Shown here piece by piece: positions 16,574 to 25,150 of a DNA stretch of 64,000 nucleotides. The notes below the pieces were generated by a model. It searched no databases. It saw only the letters and a list, made by a program, of their open reading frames with translations, and had not been told where the DNA came from. A program made the position numbers and the translations under genes. Position 1 is the first letter of the stretch; each line of letters begins with the position of its first letter. Origin of the DNA: Pseudomonas sp. H3(2019) (GTDB lineage Bacteria > Pseudomonadota > Gammaproteobacteria > Pseudomonadales > Pseudomonadaceae); assembly GCF_007713465.1 (NCBI RefSeq), contig NZ_VMSG01000016.1, forward strand, positions 62,001 through 126,000, read 5' to 3'.

Positions 16574-17650
16574 GTGATCAGACCGCTTCCAGGTCATCGG
16601 TTACTTGATCGCGTTTTGCGCGTTTTGTTTCCGGCCACGCTGCTTTTACTGCTCAACGGTTGCACGAGCGTCAGTTACTACAGCCAGTTGGCCGGTGGTC
16701 AATGGCACTTGCTGCGCGCGCGTGAGCCGGTGAGCGAGGTCATTGCCGACCCTGCGCGTGACGCGAAACTGCGCGCGCGCCTGGCTCAGTCGCAAAAGGC
16801 CCGAGAGTTCGCCAGCCAGCGGTTGCACTTGCCAGACAACAAAAGTTATCGCCTCTATGCCGACATCGGCCGACCGTATGTGGTGTGGAATGTGTTCGCC
16901 ACGCCGGAGTTTTCCCTCAAGCCGCAGAATCATTGCTTTCCGATTGCCGGGTGCGTGGCCTATCGCGGGTACTACAGCCAGAGCGCCGCACGAGGTGACG
17001 CTGCGCTGCAGCGTCTGCAAGGCATGGACGTGTCGATCAGTGGCGTTGAAGCCTATTCGACTCTGGGCTGGTTCAACGACCCGATCATCAGTTCGATGAT
17101 GAGTTGGGGCGACGAGCGCCTGGCGACGCTGATTTTTCACGAGTTGGCGCATCAACGGTTTTATGTGAAGGACGACACGGAGTTCAACGAGTCTTTCGCC
17201 ACCTTCGTCGAACAGGAAGGCACCCGCCAATGGCGCGCGGCGTGCCGTTTACCGCCGGCCGGCAAGGCTCAAGAGCAGCAGCGTGATCAATTTACCCGGC
17301 TGATTCTGGGCACCCGTACGCGACTCGAAAAACTCTATGCATTGCCCTTGGCGACCGAACAGATGCGCCAGCGTAAAGCCGCCGAGTTCGAACGTTTGCG
17401 CAGCGATTATCGAACCCTGCGCGACAGCCAATGGGCCGGTGACAAGCGCTTTGATGCCTGGATCAATGCCCCGATGAACAACGCCAAGTTGCTGCCATTC
17501 GGGCTCTATGACCAATGGGTGTCGGCGTTTTCCGAGGTGTTCAAACAGTCGGGTGGGGATTGGCTGAGGTTTTATGCTGCGGTGGAGAAGTTGGGGGCGT
17601 TACCCTTAGAACAACGCAAGGCAGCGTTGAAGGCGTTGGTTGCCCTTTGA
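16574..17650 (+). CDS. Predicted lipoprotein aminopeptidase (DUF2265/PF10023 type)
   Basis: A 358-residue protein with a hydrophobic N-terminal segment ending in a lipobox LLNGC near residue 29. The zinc metalloprotease motif HELAHQ is followed about 19 residues later by NESFATFVEQEG, which supplies the third (Glu) ligand, a gluzincin-like layout. The family is annotated as predicted aminopeptidase, and I know of no proven substrate. Being lipid-anchored, it should act in the periplasm or at the outer membrane. The start ATG overlaps the region upstream of the divergent lipoprotein pair. Confidence 0.85.
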   Translation: MIRPLPGHRLLDRVLRVLFPATLLLLLNGCTSVSYYSQLAGGQWHLLRAREPVSEVIADPARDAKLRARLAQSQKAREFASQRLHLPDNKSYRLYADIGRPYVVWNVFATPEFSLKPQNHCFPIAGCVAYRGYYSQSAARGDAALQRLQGMDVSISGVEAYSTLGWFNDPIISSMMSWGDERLATLIFHELAHQRFYVKDDTEFNESFATFVEQEGTRQWRAACRLPPAGKAQEQQRDQFTRLILGTRTRLEKLYALPLATEQMRQRKAAEFERLRSDYRTLRDSQWAGDKRFDAWINAPMNNAKLLPFGLYDQWVSAFSEVFKQSGGDWLRFYAAVEKLGALPLEQRKAALKALVAL

Positions 17651-17671
17651 GATTGGTGTTGGGTGAACTGA

Positions 17672-17699
17672 CGCCATCGCGAGCTTGCTCGCGATGGCG
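17672..17699. repeat. Single REP hairpin
   Basis: CGCCATCGCGAGC and GCTCGCGATGGCG are perfect complementary arms with a two-base centre. It sits between convergent genes (peptidase and HAD phosphatase). It shares the ATCGCGAGC core of the REPIN pairs but has no partner copy nearby, so it is a singlet. Confidence 0.75.
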
Positions 17700-17705
17700 G
17701 TACAA

Positions 17706-18356
17706 CTAACCCTGCAAAAACGCCTGATGCAACTCGGCCAGCGACTCGAAGTGATACGCCGGCTGTTCGGCGCTCAATTCTTCGTGGCTGCCGAAGCCAT
17801 AACCCACTGCTGCCGCGTCCAATCCGTTGCGCCTGGCGCCGATCAGGTCGTGTTTGCGGTCGCCGATCATCAGCGTGGTGGCCGGGTCCAGGTCTTCTTC
17901 GGCCATCAAATGGGCAATCAGCTCGACCTTATCGGTGCGGGTGCCATCCAGTTCACTGCCATAGATCACTTTGAAGTGCCGATCGAAACCGAAGTGTCGG
18001 GCGATTTCCCGGGCGAAAACCCACGGCTTCGACGTTGCGATATACAACTGCCGCCCTTGCCCATCAAGGGTTTCCAGCAGTGGCATGACGCCGTCGAACA
18101 CGCGGTTTTCATACAGGCCGGTGACCTTGAAGCGTTCGCGATAGAAATTCACTGCCTCCCAGGCCTTGGGCTCATCAAAGTCGTAGAACTGCATGAAGGC
18201 TTGCAGTAACGGCGGGCCGATGAAGTGTTCGAGCTTGGTCAGGTCAGGCTCATCGATCCCCAGTTTGCTCAAGGCGAACTGGATCGAGCGAGTGATACCC
18301 TCACGCGGATCGGTCAGGGTGCCATCGAGGTCGAACAAAACGGTTTGGTAATGCAT
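17706..18356 (-). CDS. HAD-superfamily phosphatase (phosphoglycolate phosphatase-like)
   Basis: A 216-residue cytoplasmic hydrolase. HAD motif I is FDLDGTLTD (two catalytic aspartates), motif II is IATSKPW, and motif IV is MIGDRKHDLIGAR. The cap between motifs I and II is the helical C1 type of the Gph/PGP branch. The second ATG (MHYQTV) is preferred because AGGA is correctly spaced for it; the first ATG directly abuts that AGGA. The next gene on the strand is the gamma carbonic anhydrase, 27 nt upstream, so they may be cotranscribed. Confidence 0.87.
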   Translation of the reverse strand: MHYQTVLFDLDGTLTDPREGITRSIQFALSKLGIDEPDLTKLEHFIGPPLLQAFMQFYDFDEPKAWEAVNFYRERFKVTGLYENRVFDGVMPLLETLDGQGRQLYIATSKPWVFAREIARHFGFDRHFKVIYGSELDGTRTDKVELIAHLMAEEDLDPATTLMIGDRKHDLIGARRNGLDAAAVGYGFGSHEELSAEQPAYHFESLAELHQAFLQG

Positions 18357-18383
18357 GAACATTCCTGAGTAAGTCTGCCGGTG

Positions 18384-18929
18384 TCAGAGCTGGTCGTAGC
18401 CTTCGGCCAGATGCAGGTCTTTGAGCTTCACGTAATTCGCCGCGCTGTAGGTGAAAAACGCCCGTTCCTTGTCAGTCAGTGGACGGATCTGTTTCACCGG
18501 GCTGCCGACATAGAGGAAACCGCTTTCCAGGCGTTTGCCCGGTGGTACCAGGCTGCCAGCGCCAATGATCACCTCGTCTTCGACCACCGCGCCGTCCATG
18601 ACGATGCTGCCCATGCCGATCAGGATCCGGTTGCCGACGGAGCAGCCATGCAGCATGACTTTGTGGGCGATGGTCACGTCGTCACCGATCAACAGCGGGA
18701 AACCGTCGGGGTTGAAGGGCCCGGCGTGGGTGATGTGCAGCACGCAACCATCCTGCACGCTGGTGCGTTGGCCAATGCGGATGCGGTGCATGTCGCCGCG
18801 GATCACGGTCAGCGGCCAGACCGAGCTGTCTTCGCCTATTTCGACGTCGCCGATCACCACCGCCGAGCTGTCGACAAAGGCGCCTTTACCGAGCATGGGG
18901 GTGTGGTTCTGGTACTTGCGAAGGGACAC
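18384..18929 (-). CDS. Gamma carbonic anhydrase family protein
   Basis: A 181-residue left-handed beta-helix protein with hexapeptide repeats throughout (VIGDVEIGEDSSVWPL, VIRGDMHRIRIGQRT and so on). The metal-binding histidines are visible in CVLHITH and in IAHKVMLHGC. The family includes true Cam-type enzymes and proteins such as E. coli YrdA with weak or no activity. The start is GTG (VSLRKYQN), read as Met, because upstream residues have no similarity and GAGAGAG precedes it. It is divergent from prlC. Confidence 0.87.
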   Translation of the reverse strand: MSLRKYQNHTPMLGKGAFVDSSAVVIGDVEIGEDSSVWPLTVIRGDMHRIRIGQRTSVQDGCVLHITHAGPFNPDGFPLLIGDDVTIAHKVMLHGCSVGNRILIGMGSIVMDGAVVEDEVIIGAGSLVPPGKRLESGFLYVGSPVKQIRPLTDKERAFFTYSAANYVKLKDLHLAEGYDQL

Positions 18930-19018
18930 GATAGGCTCTCTCTCTGTTGTTGATAGCTGCGGTTGGCGTCGATTGTAATTAAGATGGCCGCATGTTTCTT
19001 CCAGCCAAGGTGCCAACC

Positions 19019-21070
19019 GTGAGCGTGAACAATCCTCTTTTGCAGTCCTACGACCTGCCGCCGTTCTCGGCGATCCGCGCCGAGCACGTACAACCGGCCA
19101 TCGAACAGATCCTCGCGGACAACCGCGCCGCCATCGCCGAGATCCTCAAAAGCCAGGGCAAACAGCCTACCTGGGCGGGTCTGGTGCTGGCGATGGACGA
19201 ACTGAACGATCGTCTGGGCGCAGCCTGGAGCCCGGTCAGTCACCTGAACGCGGTGTGCAACAGTGCCGAACTGCGTGAGGCTTACGAGTCCTGCCTGCCG
19301 GCGCTGAGTGCCTACGCTACTGAAATGGGCCAGAACCGCGAACTGTTCCAGGCCTATGAAGCGCTGGTCAATAGCCCGGAAGCAGCCGGTTTCGATGTCG
19401 CGCAAAAAACCATTCTTGAACACGCACTGCGTGACTTCCGTCTGTCGGGTATCGATCTGCCTGCGGCTGAGCAAAAGCGTTACGCCGAGGTGCAGAGCAA
19501 GTTGTCCGAGCTGGGCAGCCATTTCTCCAACCAATTGCTCGATGCCACCCAGGCCTGGACCAAACACATCACCGATGAGGCCGCCCTCGCCGGCCTGACC
19601 GATTCGGCCAAGGCGCAAATGGCTGCTGCGGCCCAAGCCAAAGATCTGCAAGGCTGGCTGATCAACCTGGAATTCCCGAGCTACTACGCGGTGATGACCT
19701 ACGCCCAAGACCGCGCGCTACGCGAAGAAGTCTACGCCGCTTACTGCACCCGTGCGTCGGACCAAGGCCCGAACGCCGGTCAGAACGATAACAGCCCAGT
19801 GATGGAAGAGATCCTCGACCTGCGTCAGGAGCTGGCCAAGCTGCTGGGGTTCGCCAGTTTCTCGGAGCTGAGCCTGGCGACCAAAATGGCCGAGTCCAGC
19901 GATCAGGTGCTGAGCTTCCTGCGCGATCTGGCCAAGCGCAGCAAACCGTTCGCCGCGCAGGATCTGGAGCAACTCAAAGCCTATGCTGCCGAACAGGGCT
20001 GCCCTGATCTGCAAAGCTGGGACAGCGGTTTCTACGGCGAAAAACTCCGTGAACAGCGTTACAGCGTTGCCCAGGAAGCGCTGCGTGCGTACTTCCCGAT
20101 CGATAAAGTCCTGAGCGGTCTGTTCGCCATCGTTCAGCGTCTGTATGGCATCGAAATCGCCGAGCTGAAAGGTTTCGACACCTGGCACCCGGACGTTCGC
20201 CTGTTTGAAATCAAGGAGAACGGCGAGCACGTCGGGCGCTTCTTCTTCGACCTGTATGCCCGTGCCAACAAGCGCGGCGGTGCCTGGATGGACGGCGCCC
20301 GCGACCGTCGCCGCACCGCTGAAGGTGTATTGCAAAGCCCTGTAGCCAACCTGGTGTGCAACTTCACCCCGGCCGACAGCGGCAAACCTGCCCTGCTGAC
20401 CCATGATGAGGTCACCACGCTGTTCCACGAATTCGGTCACGGCCTGCATCACCTGCTGACCCGCGTCGAATATTCTGGCGTGTCCGGGATCAACGGCGTG
20501 GCGTGGGATGCGGTCGAGCTGCCAAGTCAGTTCATGGAAAACTGGTGCTGGGAGCCCGAAGGCCTGGCGTTGATCTCCGGTCATTACGAAACCGGCGAGC
20601 CGCTGCCGCAGGACCTGCTGCAAAAAATGCTCGCCGCGAAGAACTTCCAGTCCGGACTGATGATGGTTCGCCAGCTGGAATTCTCGCTGTTCGACTTCGA
20701 GCTGCACGCTACCCATGGCGACGGTCGCAGCGTACTGCAAGTGCTTGAAGGCGTGCGCGACGAGGTTTCGGTAATGTGTCCGCCGGCCTACAACCGTTTC
20801 CCTAACAGCTTCGCGCATATCTTCGCTGGCGGTTACGCGGCGGGTTACTACAGCTACAAATGGGCTGAAGTGCTGTCGGCCGATGCCTTCTCGAAATTCG
20901 AGGAAGACGGCGTGCTCAATGCGGCCACCGGTCGTGCATTCCGCGAGGCGATCCTGGCGCGCGGCGGCTCTCAGGAGCCGATGGTGCTGTTCGTCGATTT
21001 CCGCGGACGTGCGCCGTCGATTGACGCACTCTTGCGCCATAGCGGCCTCGACGAGGACGCGGCAGCATGA
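19019..21070 (+). CDS. prlC: Oligopeptidase A (M3 metallopeptidase)
   Basis: A cytoplasmic zinc oligopeptidase that degrades signal peptides and other short peptides. With the GTG start it is 683 residues, close to E. coli PrlC. The zinc site HEFGH is at residues 470-474 with the third ligand Glu about 25 residues on. I prefer GTG at 19019 (VSVNNPLLQSYDLPPF) because AAGGTG lies at proper spacing and known PrlC starts align there; an ATG at 18992 would add nine residues. Its stop overlaps the start of the next gene by four bases (ATGA). Confidence 0.94.
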   Translation: MSVNNPLLQSYDLPPFSAIRAEHVQPAIEQILADNRAAIAEILKSQGKQPTWAGLVLAMDELNDRLGAAWSPVSHLNAVCNSAELREAYESCLPALSAYATEMGQNRELFQAYEALVNSPEAAGFDVAQKTILEHALRDFRLSGIDLPAAEQKRYAEVQSKLSELGSHFSNQLLDATQAWTKHITDEAALAGLTDSAKAQMAAAAQAKDLQGWLINLEFPSYYAVMTYAQDRALREEVYAAYCTRASDQGPNAGQNDNSPVMEEILDLRQELAKLLGFASFSELSLATKMAESSDQVLSFLRDLAKRSKPFAAQDLEQLKAYAAEQGCPDLQSWDSGFYGEKLREQRYSVAQEALRAYFPIDKVLSGLFAIVQRLYGIEIAELKGFDTWHPDVRLFEIKENGEHVGRFFFDLYARANKRGGAWMDGARDRRRTAEGVLQSPVANLVCNFTPADSGKPALLTHDEVTTLFHEFGHGLHHLLTRVEYSGVSGINGVAWDAVELPSQFMENWCWEPEGLALISGHYETGEPLPQDLLQKMLAAKNFQSGLMMVRQLEFSLFDFELHATHGDGRSVLQVLEGVRDEVSVMCPPAYNRFPNSFAHIFAGGYAAGYYSYKWAEVLSADAFSKFEEDGVLNAATGRAFREAILARGGSQEPMVLFVDFRGRAPSIDALLRHSGLDEDAAA

Positions 21071-21357
21071 GTGACGCGCCAGTGAGCAAAACCAAGAAAC
21101 GCTTTATCGCCGGGGCAGTCTGCCCGGCGTGCAGCGAGCCGGACAAGTTGATGATGTGGAGCGAAGACGAGGTGCCGCACCGCGAATGCGTGGCCTGTGG
21201 TTATTCCGACACGCTGAACGAGCAAGGTCTGTCAGTGCCCAAGGAATTGGGTACGCGGGTCAACACCACCGCGGTGAAGGTCCCGGACGCCAAGGTCCAG
21301 GCTGTGCAGTTCTTTCCCAATCCGAAGCTGAAGAAAAAGCCCGACGATCATTCCTGA
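21067..21357 (+). CDS. YheV-like zinc-ribbon protein
   Basis: A 96-residue protein with two CxxC knuckles, VCPACSEPDK and ECVACGYSD, forming a probable zinc ribbon, followed by a basic tail (NPKLKKKPDD). It belongs to the family of E. coli YheV, annotated as a metal-binding protein of unknown role. It is translationally coupled to prlC through an ATGA overlap, as in other Pseudomonas, so a link to peptide or protein turnover is plausible but unproven. Confidence 0.86.
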   Translation: MSDAPVSKTKKRFIAGAVCPACSEPDKLMMWSEDEVPHRECVACGYSDTLNEQGLSVPKELGTRVNTTAVKVPDAKVQAVQFFPNPKLKKKPDDHS

Positions 21358-21376
21358 TCATCCCGCGCTTTGAAAT

Positions 21377-21406
21377 CCGCCTTTGAGCCTGAGTGCTCAA
21401 GGGCGG
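21377..21406. terminator. Hairpin after the prlC operon
   Basis: CCGCCTTTGAGC and GCTCAAGGGCGG pair at 11 of 12 positions around the loop CTGAGT. No clear T-run follows. It lies between convergent genes. Confidence 0.6.
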
Positions 21407-21495
21407 TATTTATCGACTGACGCCACACTCCTCGATTGTATGTTCACGACCCCCTCCTTGCCTGTTTGGGGCAGGGTCTGGTTGGGGCGCGCCCC

Positions 21496-22152
21496 TCAGA
21501 TCTTCGGTTTTTCGCTATTGACCGTTTTCAACCAGCTTTTCATCGAGCAGGTCGCAAACACACTGGTACTGCAATCGCCGTTGGCCAGTGCGGTACGCAG
21601 TTTGTCGATATCTGCCTTCATCATGTAGCGAATGCCGTTCTTGAAGTGGGTATTGTCGTCGAAACCGCCCTGGGTCATTTCGTTGAGGGCGTCTTCCTTG
21701 CTCCAGCCTTGTACCACCACGCGGTACATCGCAGCCATCAGGCCAGTGCGATCCGATCCGCGTTTGCAATGGATCAACACCGGGCCTTTGCTTTGACCGG
21801 TTTGAATGGCCCGCAATGCACTGAGCACCTCGCTGTCATCGACATGGCTGGTCTTGTATGGCAATTGCACCAGGTTGATGCCGGGGGTCGATAACCAACT
21901 TGTGTCGGGCTCGGGCAGAAAATTGATCACCGTCGTGATCTGGAGTTTTTCCAGCAGTGGCAGCGCTCCGTGATCGGGAAGTGTGCTGCGATAGAGGGTC
22001 GGTGACATCTGGTAAAGGCCGTACTGCGCTTCGACGGGCTGGGCCCATTCGCCGGGACGGATGGATTGGGTTTGCTCGGCTTGAACCTGATCGAACGCAA
22101 ATAACGCCATGAGCGACAGGCACAGTGCGAGCAAGAGGTGGTTTTTCGACAT
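21496..22152 (-). CDS. Exported tyrosine/dual-specificity phosphatase-like protein
   Basis: A 218-residue precursor with a signal peptide (LLLALCLSLMALFAFDQVQA, cleaved near residue 25). The mature domain carries the cysteine phosphatase loop HCKRGSDRTG, that is H-C-x5-R with Cys and Arg in place, and a general-acid candidate in the preceding LPYKTSHVDDSE region. It resembles secreted DSP/phytase-like phosphatases of Gram-negatives. The substrate is unknown: phosphotyrosine, inositol phosphates and phospholipids are all possible. A periplasmic location is predicted. Confidence 0.85.
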   Translation of the reverse strand: MSKNHLLLALCLSLMALFAFDQVQAEQTQSIRPGEWAQPVEAQYGLYQMSPTLYRSTLPDHGALPLLEKLQITTVINFLPEPDTSWLSTPGINLVQLPYKTSHVDDSEVLSALRAIQTGQSKGPVLIHCKRGSDRTGLMAAMYRVVVQGWSKEDALNEMTQGGFDDNTHFKNGIRYMMKADIDKLRTALANGDCSTSVFATCSMKSWLKTVNSEKPKI

Positions 22153-22479
22153 GGGTCAGGGAGCCGTGGATGAAGGAATGGGTGACTAAATCCCAGCCTG
22201 AACCCTGAGCAGTCAAAGCTCTGTGAGGGGCTTGTCAAAGAATCGTTAAGCCTGAAGGCGCGTCGACTTTTACGAGGACGGCATTTACTGGGTGTTTGTC
22301 GGATCAGAAGTGGTGGATGGGGTGAGCTTTGGCGGTAAAAAATTGTTGAACGATTTTGGGTGATTAATTAAATATGATTAATGGTTTTTAGTTGAGATAA
22401 CTAACACCTGCGAAACTATTTTCGCAGGCGTTAGTTTCTGAATCTCTGTCTGTATTATCAAGTGTCGAATCAGGTCCAA
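22153..22479. other. AT-rich 327-bp intergenic region
   Basis: Base composition falls sharply from about 22253, including a tract of AT-rich bases around 22335-22395, unlike the flanking genes. No open frame or known RNA is visible. The only clear structure is the hairpin at 22399-22435, which ends the EF-hand-like gene. The composition suggests a locally acquired patch continuing to about 22930. Confidence 0.6.
22399..22435 (-). terminator. 17-bp-stem hairpin after the EF-hand-like gene
   Basis: AACTAACACCTGCGAAA and TTTCGCAGGCGTTAGTT pair at 16 of 17 positions around CTAT. It lies 44 nt after the stop of the reverse-strand gene at 22480. The downstream T-run is poor, so termination efficiency is uncertain. 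Confidence 0.65.
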
Positions 22480-22782
22480 TTATGGATTGACAATACTTGC
22501 ATAAGCTTTGGCCAACGCCAGCAGCTTGGCTTTGTCATCGGCGTCAATATCGCCATCACCGTCGACATCTTTGCGCAGGGTCCCGATAGTGAAGGAGCGC
22601 CCGCCGTCGCTGGAAACTGCGGTCATGAAAATCGAATCGACCAGGGCTTCGGTTTCAACTCCGTTTTCCGGGTCCCAACCCAGTTCTTTACGGGCAAGTT
22701 GCAGTGAGACGAGAGTGTTGGGTTCCGAAGGGCCAGGTTTCATTAGTTGTAGAAAAATACCGCGTTGATTAAAGAAAGACAT
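22480..22782 (-). CDS. Small protein with EF-hand/dockerin-like calcium loop
   Basis: A 100-residue protein with no signal peptide that I can see. Near residue 75 it has DVDGDGDIDADDKAKLL, the D-x-D-x-D-G-x-I-D-x-x-D loop of EF-hands and dockerin repeats, followed by a helix. The N-terminal ~65 residues match nothing I recognise. AAGGA precedes the ATG. It lies in an AT-rich patch that differs from its neighbours, which suggests horizontal acquisition. Calcium binding is inferred from the motif only. It could be a fragment of a larger dockerin-bearing protein. Confidence 0.68.
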   Translation of the reverse strand: MSFFNQRGIFLQLMKPGPSEPNTLVSLQLARKELGWDPENGVETEALVDSIFMTAVSSDGGRSFTIGTLRKDVDGDGDIDADDKAKLLALAKAYASIVNP

Positions 22783-22993
22783 TGTTAAATCCTTTTAATG
22801 GTTACCCAGTGTGGTATTGCGTGTGCCAAGGATAATACGGGTAACTTTTATCGGATGACCAATGGTTATATGTTTCTCGTTCTTACGCTTATTGATTATT
22901 TAACAAGTAGTTATATAAACCGGATAGCGATTTAACTTGGCGCCTTCTCTGATGCTGCCGAACGGCACTGGTCTCACACCGGATCTTCATATA

Positions 22994-23009
22994 CTGTACA
23001 TGCATACAG
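22994..23009 (+). promoter_or_regulatory. LexA (SOS) box
   Basis: CTGTACATGCATACAG fits the CTGT-N8-ACAG LexA operator exactly at both ends; the extended form with flanking TA on the left is also present. It is 17 bp upstream of the chosen radical SAM start, where bound LexA would block transcription. From memory, the P. aeruginosa counterpart PA0069 is in the LexA regulon. Confidence 0.8.
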
Positions 23010-23026
23010 TCATGAGGGTTTTCCCA

Positions 23027-24085
23027 ATGTTCACGCCCTTGCCACCTCGCGGACGCGGGACCGCCAGCAACCCGCACAATCGCTTTGCACCGAACCGTTC
23101 GGTCGCCGAAGACGATGGCTGGTACCAGGAAGCACCGCTGACCCAGGGCACCGAGGTGCGTATCGAGACGGCGAAAACCATCATCACCCGCAACAACTCG
23201 CCCGACCTGCCCTTCGATCGCTCGATCAATCCCTATCGAGGTTGCGAGCACGGCTGCATTTACTGTTATGCACGACCCAGTCATGCCTATTGGGACCTGT
23301 CGCCCGGGCTGGATTTCGAAACGAAGCTGATCGCCAAAAGCAACGCTGCCGACGTGTTGGAGCAGCAGCTTTCCAAGCGTGGTTATCAGTGTGCGCCGAT
23401 CAACCTGGGCTCCAACACCGATCCCTATCAACCGATCGAGCGCGAACACAAAATCACCCGGCGAATTCTCCAGGTGCTGCTGCGTTACCGGCATCCGGTG
23501 ACGATCATTACCAAGGGCTCGATGATTCTTCGTGATCTGGATCTGCTCGGTGAGCTTGCCGAACAGCGGCTGGTGGCGGTGATGATCAGCCTGACCAGCC
23601 TCGACGACGAACTCAAGCGCATCCTTGAACCGCGAACGGCCGCCCCGAAGGCGCGGTTGCGGGCGATTCGGGTCATGCGTGAGGCCGGGATTCCGGTGGG
23701 CGTTTTGTGTTCACCGATGATCCCGATGATCAACGACAGTGAACTGGAAAGCCTGCTGACCGAAGCTCATGCGGCCGGCGCGCAGAGTGCGGCGTACATG
23801 ATGCTGCGCCTGCCGCTGGAAGTGGCACCGTTGTTCGAGGAGTGGCTGGCGGCCCACTATCCGCAGCGTGCAGCCCATGTATTGAGCTTGATCCGTCAAA
23901 GCCGCGGCGGTGAACTGTATGACAGCCGCTTTGGCGCTCGCATGCGCGGCGAAGGACCGTTCGCCGATCTGTTGGCGCAACGCTTCGCCAAAACAATAAA
24001 ACGTCTTGGGCTCAATCAACGTGAAGGCTTCAACCTGGACTGCACAGCCTTTTGTCCGCCCGGTGCTCAAATGTCGTTGCTTTAG
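23027..24085 (+). CDS. PA0069-type radical SAM protein
   Basis: A 352-residue radical SAM enzyme with the cluster motif CEHGCIYCYAR (Cx3Cx2C) near residue 75, preceded by SINPYRGCEHG. It belongs to the SplB-like Rv2578c/PA0069 family, whose reaction is unknown. The start MFTPLPPRGRG is preferred because GAGGG precedes it and because the LexA box would otherwise lie inside the coding region. SOS control plus resemblance to spore-photoproduct-lyase-type enzymes suggests a DNA-damage role, but this is inference. Confidence 0.87.
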   Translation: MFTPLPPRGRGTASNPHNRFAPNRSVAEDDGWYQEAPLTQGTEVRIETAKTIITRNNSPDLPFDRSINPYRGCEHGCIYCYARPSHAYWDLSPGLDFETKLIAKSNAADVLEQQLSKRGYQCAPINLGSNTDPYQPIEREHKITRRILQVLLRYRHPVTIITKGSMILRDLDLLGELAEQRLVAVMISLTSLDDELKRILEPRTAAPKARLRAIRVMREAGIPVGVLCSPMIPMINDSELESLLTEAHAAGAQSAAYMMLRLPLEVAPLFEEWLAAHYPQRAAHVLSLIRQSRGGELYDSRFGARMRGEGPFADLLAQRFAKTIKRLGLNQREGFNLDCTAFCPPGAQMSLL

Positions 24086-24329
24086 CAACAATTGGCCTAT
24101 GGTTGAGTAGTGGAAAATGCTGGGTGTTGGTACTCTGGTCACGTTTTTTTCAACCTGGAACGTACGTTCTAGAGCGGTTGATTCAGTTTGAGTTAAGTTT
24201 CGGTGGTTACCTTGTTCATTGAGTGACTGGATGGTCACTGATCGGCGATCTGGATGTTTCCTTACCAGTCGCTGGCTTTATCCCAGGTAAATCGGGAAAA
24301 TTTCCCTACTCCGTCAAAGAGGATGAATC

Positions 24330-25061
24330 ATGAGTGACAAGGATAAACAGCCGTTGGCTGCGTCGGCTTCCGCCCTGCCCGAGGCCGAAAGCGCCGATGC
24401 AGCGCTGCAGCATATCGTTGACGGTTTTTTACATTTCCACCACGAGGTCTTCCCGCAACAGGAAGAACTCTTCAAGAAACTCGCCACGGCTCAGCGGCCC
24501 AGAGCGATGTTCATTGCGTGCGCGGACTCTCGCATCGTTCCCGAATTGATTACCCAAAGCGCTCCTGGCGATCTGTTTGTCACCCGCAACGTTGGCAACG
24601 TAGTGCCGCCCTATGGCCAGATGAACGGCGGGGTTTCCACGGCCATCGAATATGCAGTGCTGGCTCTTGGCGTGCAGCACATCATCATTTGTGGGCATTC
24701 CGATTGCGGCGCCATGCGTGCGGTACTCAATCCGCAAAGCCTGGAAAAAATGCCCACGGTCAAAGCCTGGCTGCGTCACGCCGAAGTGGCTAAAACCATG
24801 GTCCAGGAAAACTGCCATTGCGCTGACGAAAACGAAAGCATGCAGGTGCTGACCGAAGAAAACGTCATCGCCCAGCTGCAGCATTTGCGCACTCACCCCT
24901 CCGTGGCCTCGCGCATGGCCAACGGTCAGCTGTTTATCCATGGCTGGGTCTACAGCATCGAAACCAGCGATATCAAAGCCTACGACGCGGATCAGGGCTG
25001 TTTCCTGCCACTGGATGGGAGTCATCCGATTCCGATGGCGACGCCCAAAGCGCGTTTCTAA
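24330..25061 (+). CDS. Beta carbonic anhydrase
   Basis: A cytoplasmic zinc enzyme interconverting CO2 and bicarbonate. The 243-residue protein has zinc ligands Cys64 and Cys126 with His123 (CADSR and CGHSDCG), and the Asp66-Arg68 dyad that gates the site. AGAGGATGAATC precedes the ATG. It lies 89 nt upstream of a SulP permease on the same strand. SulP proteins can carry bicarbonate, so the pair may form a bicarbonate uptake/hydration unit. P. aeruginosa has the same pair (PA0102-PA0103). Confidence 0.94.
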   Translation: MSDKDKQPLAASASALPEAESADAALQHIVDGFLHFHHEVFPQQEELFKKLATAQRPRAMFIACADSRIVPELITQSAPGDLFVTRNVGNVVPPYGQMNGGVSTAIEYAVLALGVQHIIICGHSDCGAMRAVLNPQSLEKMPTVKAWLRHAEVAKTMVQENCHCADENESMQVLTEENVIAQLQHLRTHPSVASRMANGQLFIHGWVYSIETSDIKAYDADQGCFLPLDGSHPIPMATPKARF

Positions 25062-25150
25062 ATCCTCCTAAACACCTTGTCTGGTCTGGCCAGGACTGCT
25101 GAAAAAGCGGTCGGGCTTCGCCACGCCTGAAGAATCTCAGGAGAACGCTC

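Noticed and set aside
19718..21040. A 440-codon reverse frame opposite prlC
   Set aside because: Antisense shadow of a well-supported metallopeptidase gene; no ribosome site or family match.
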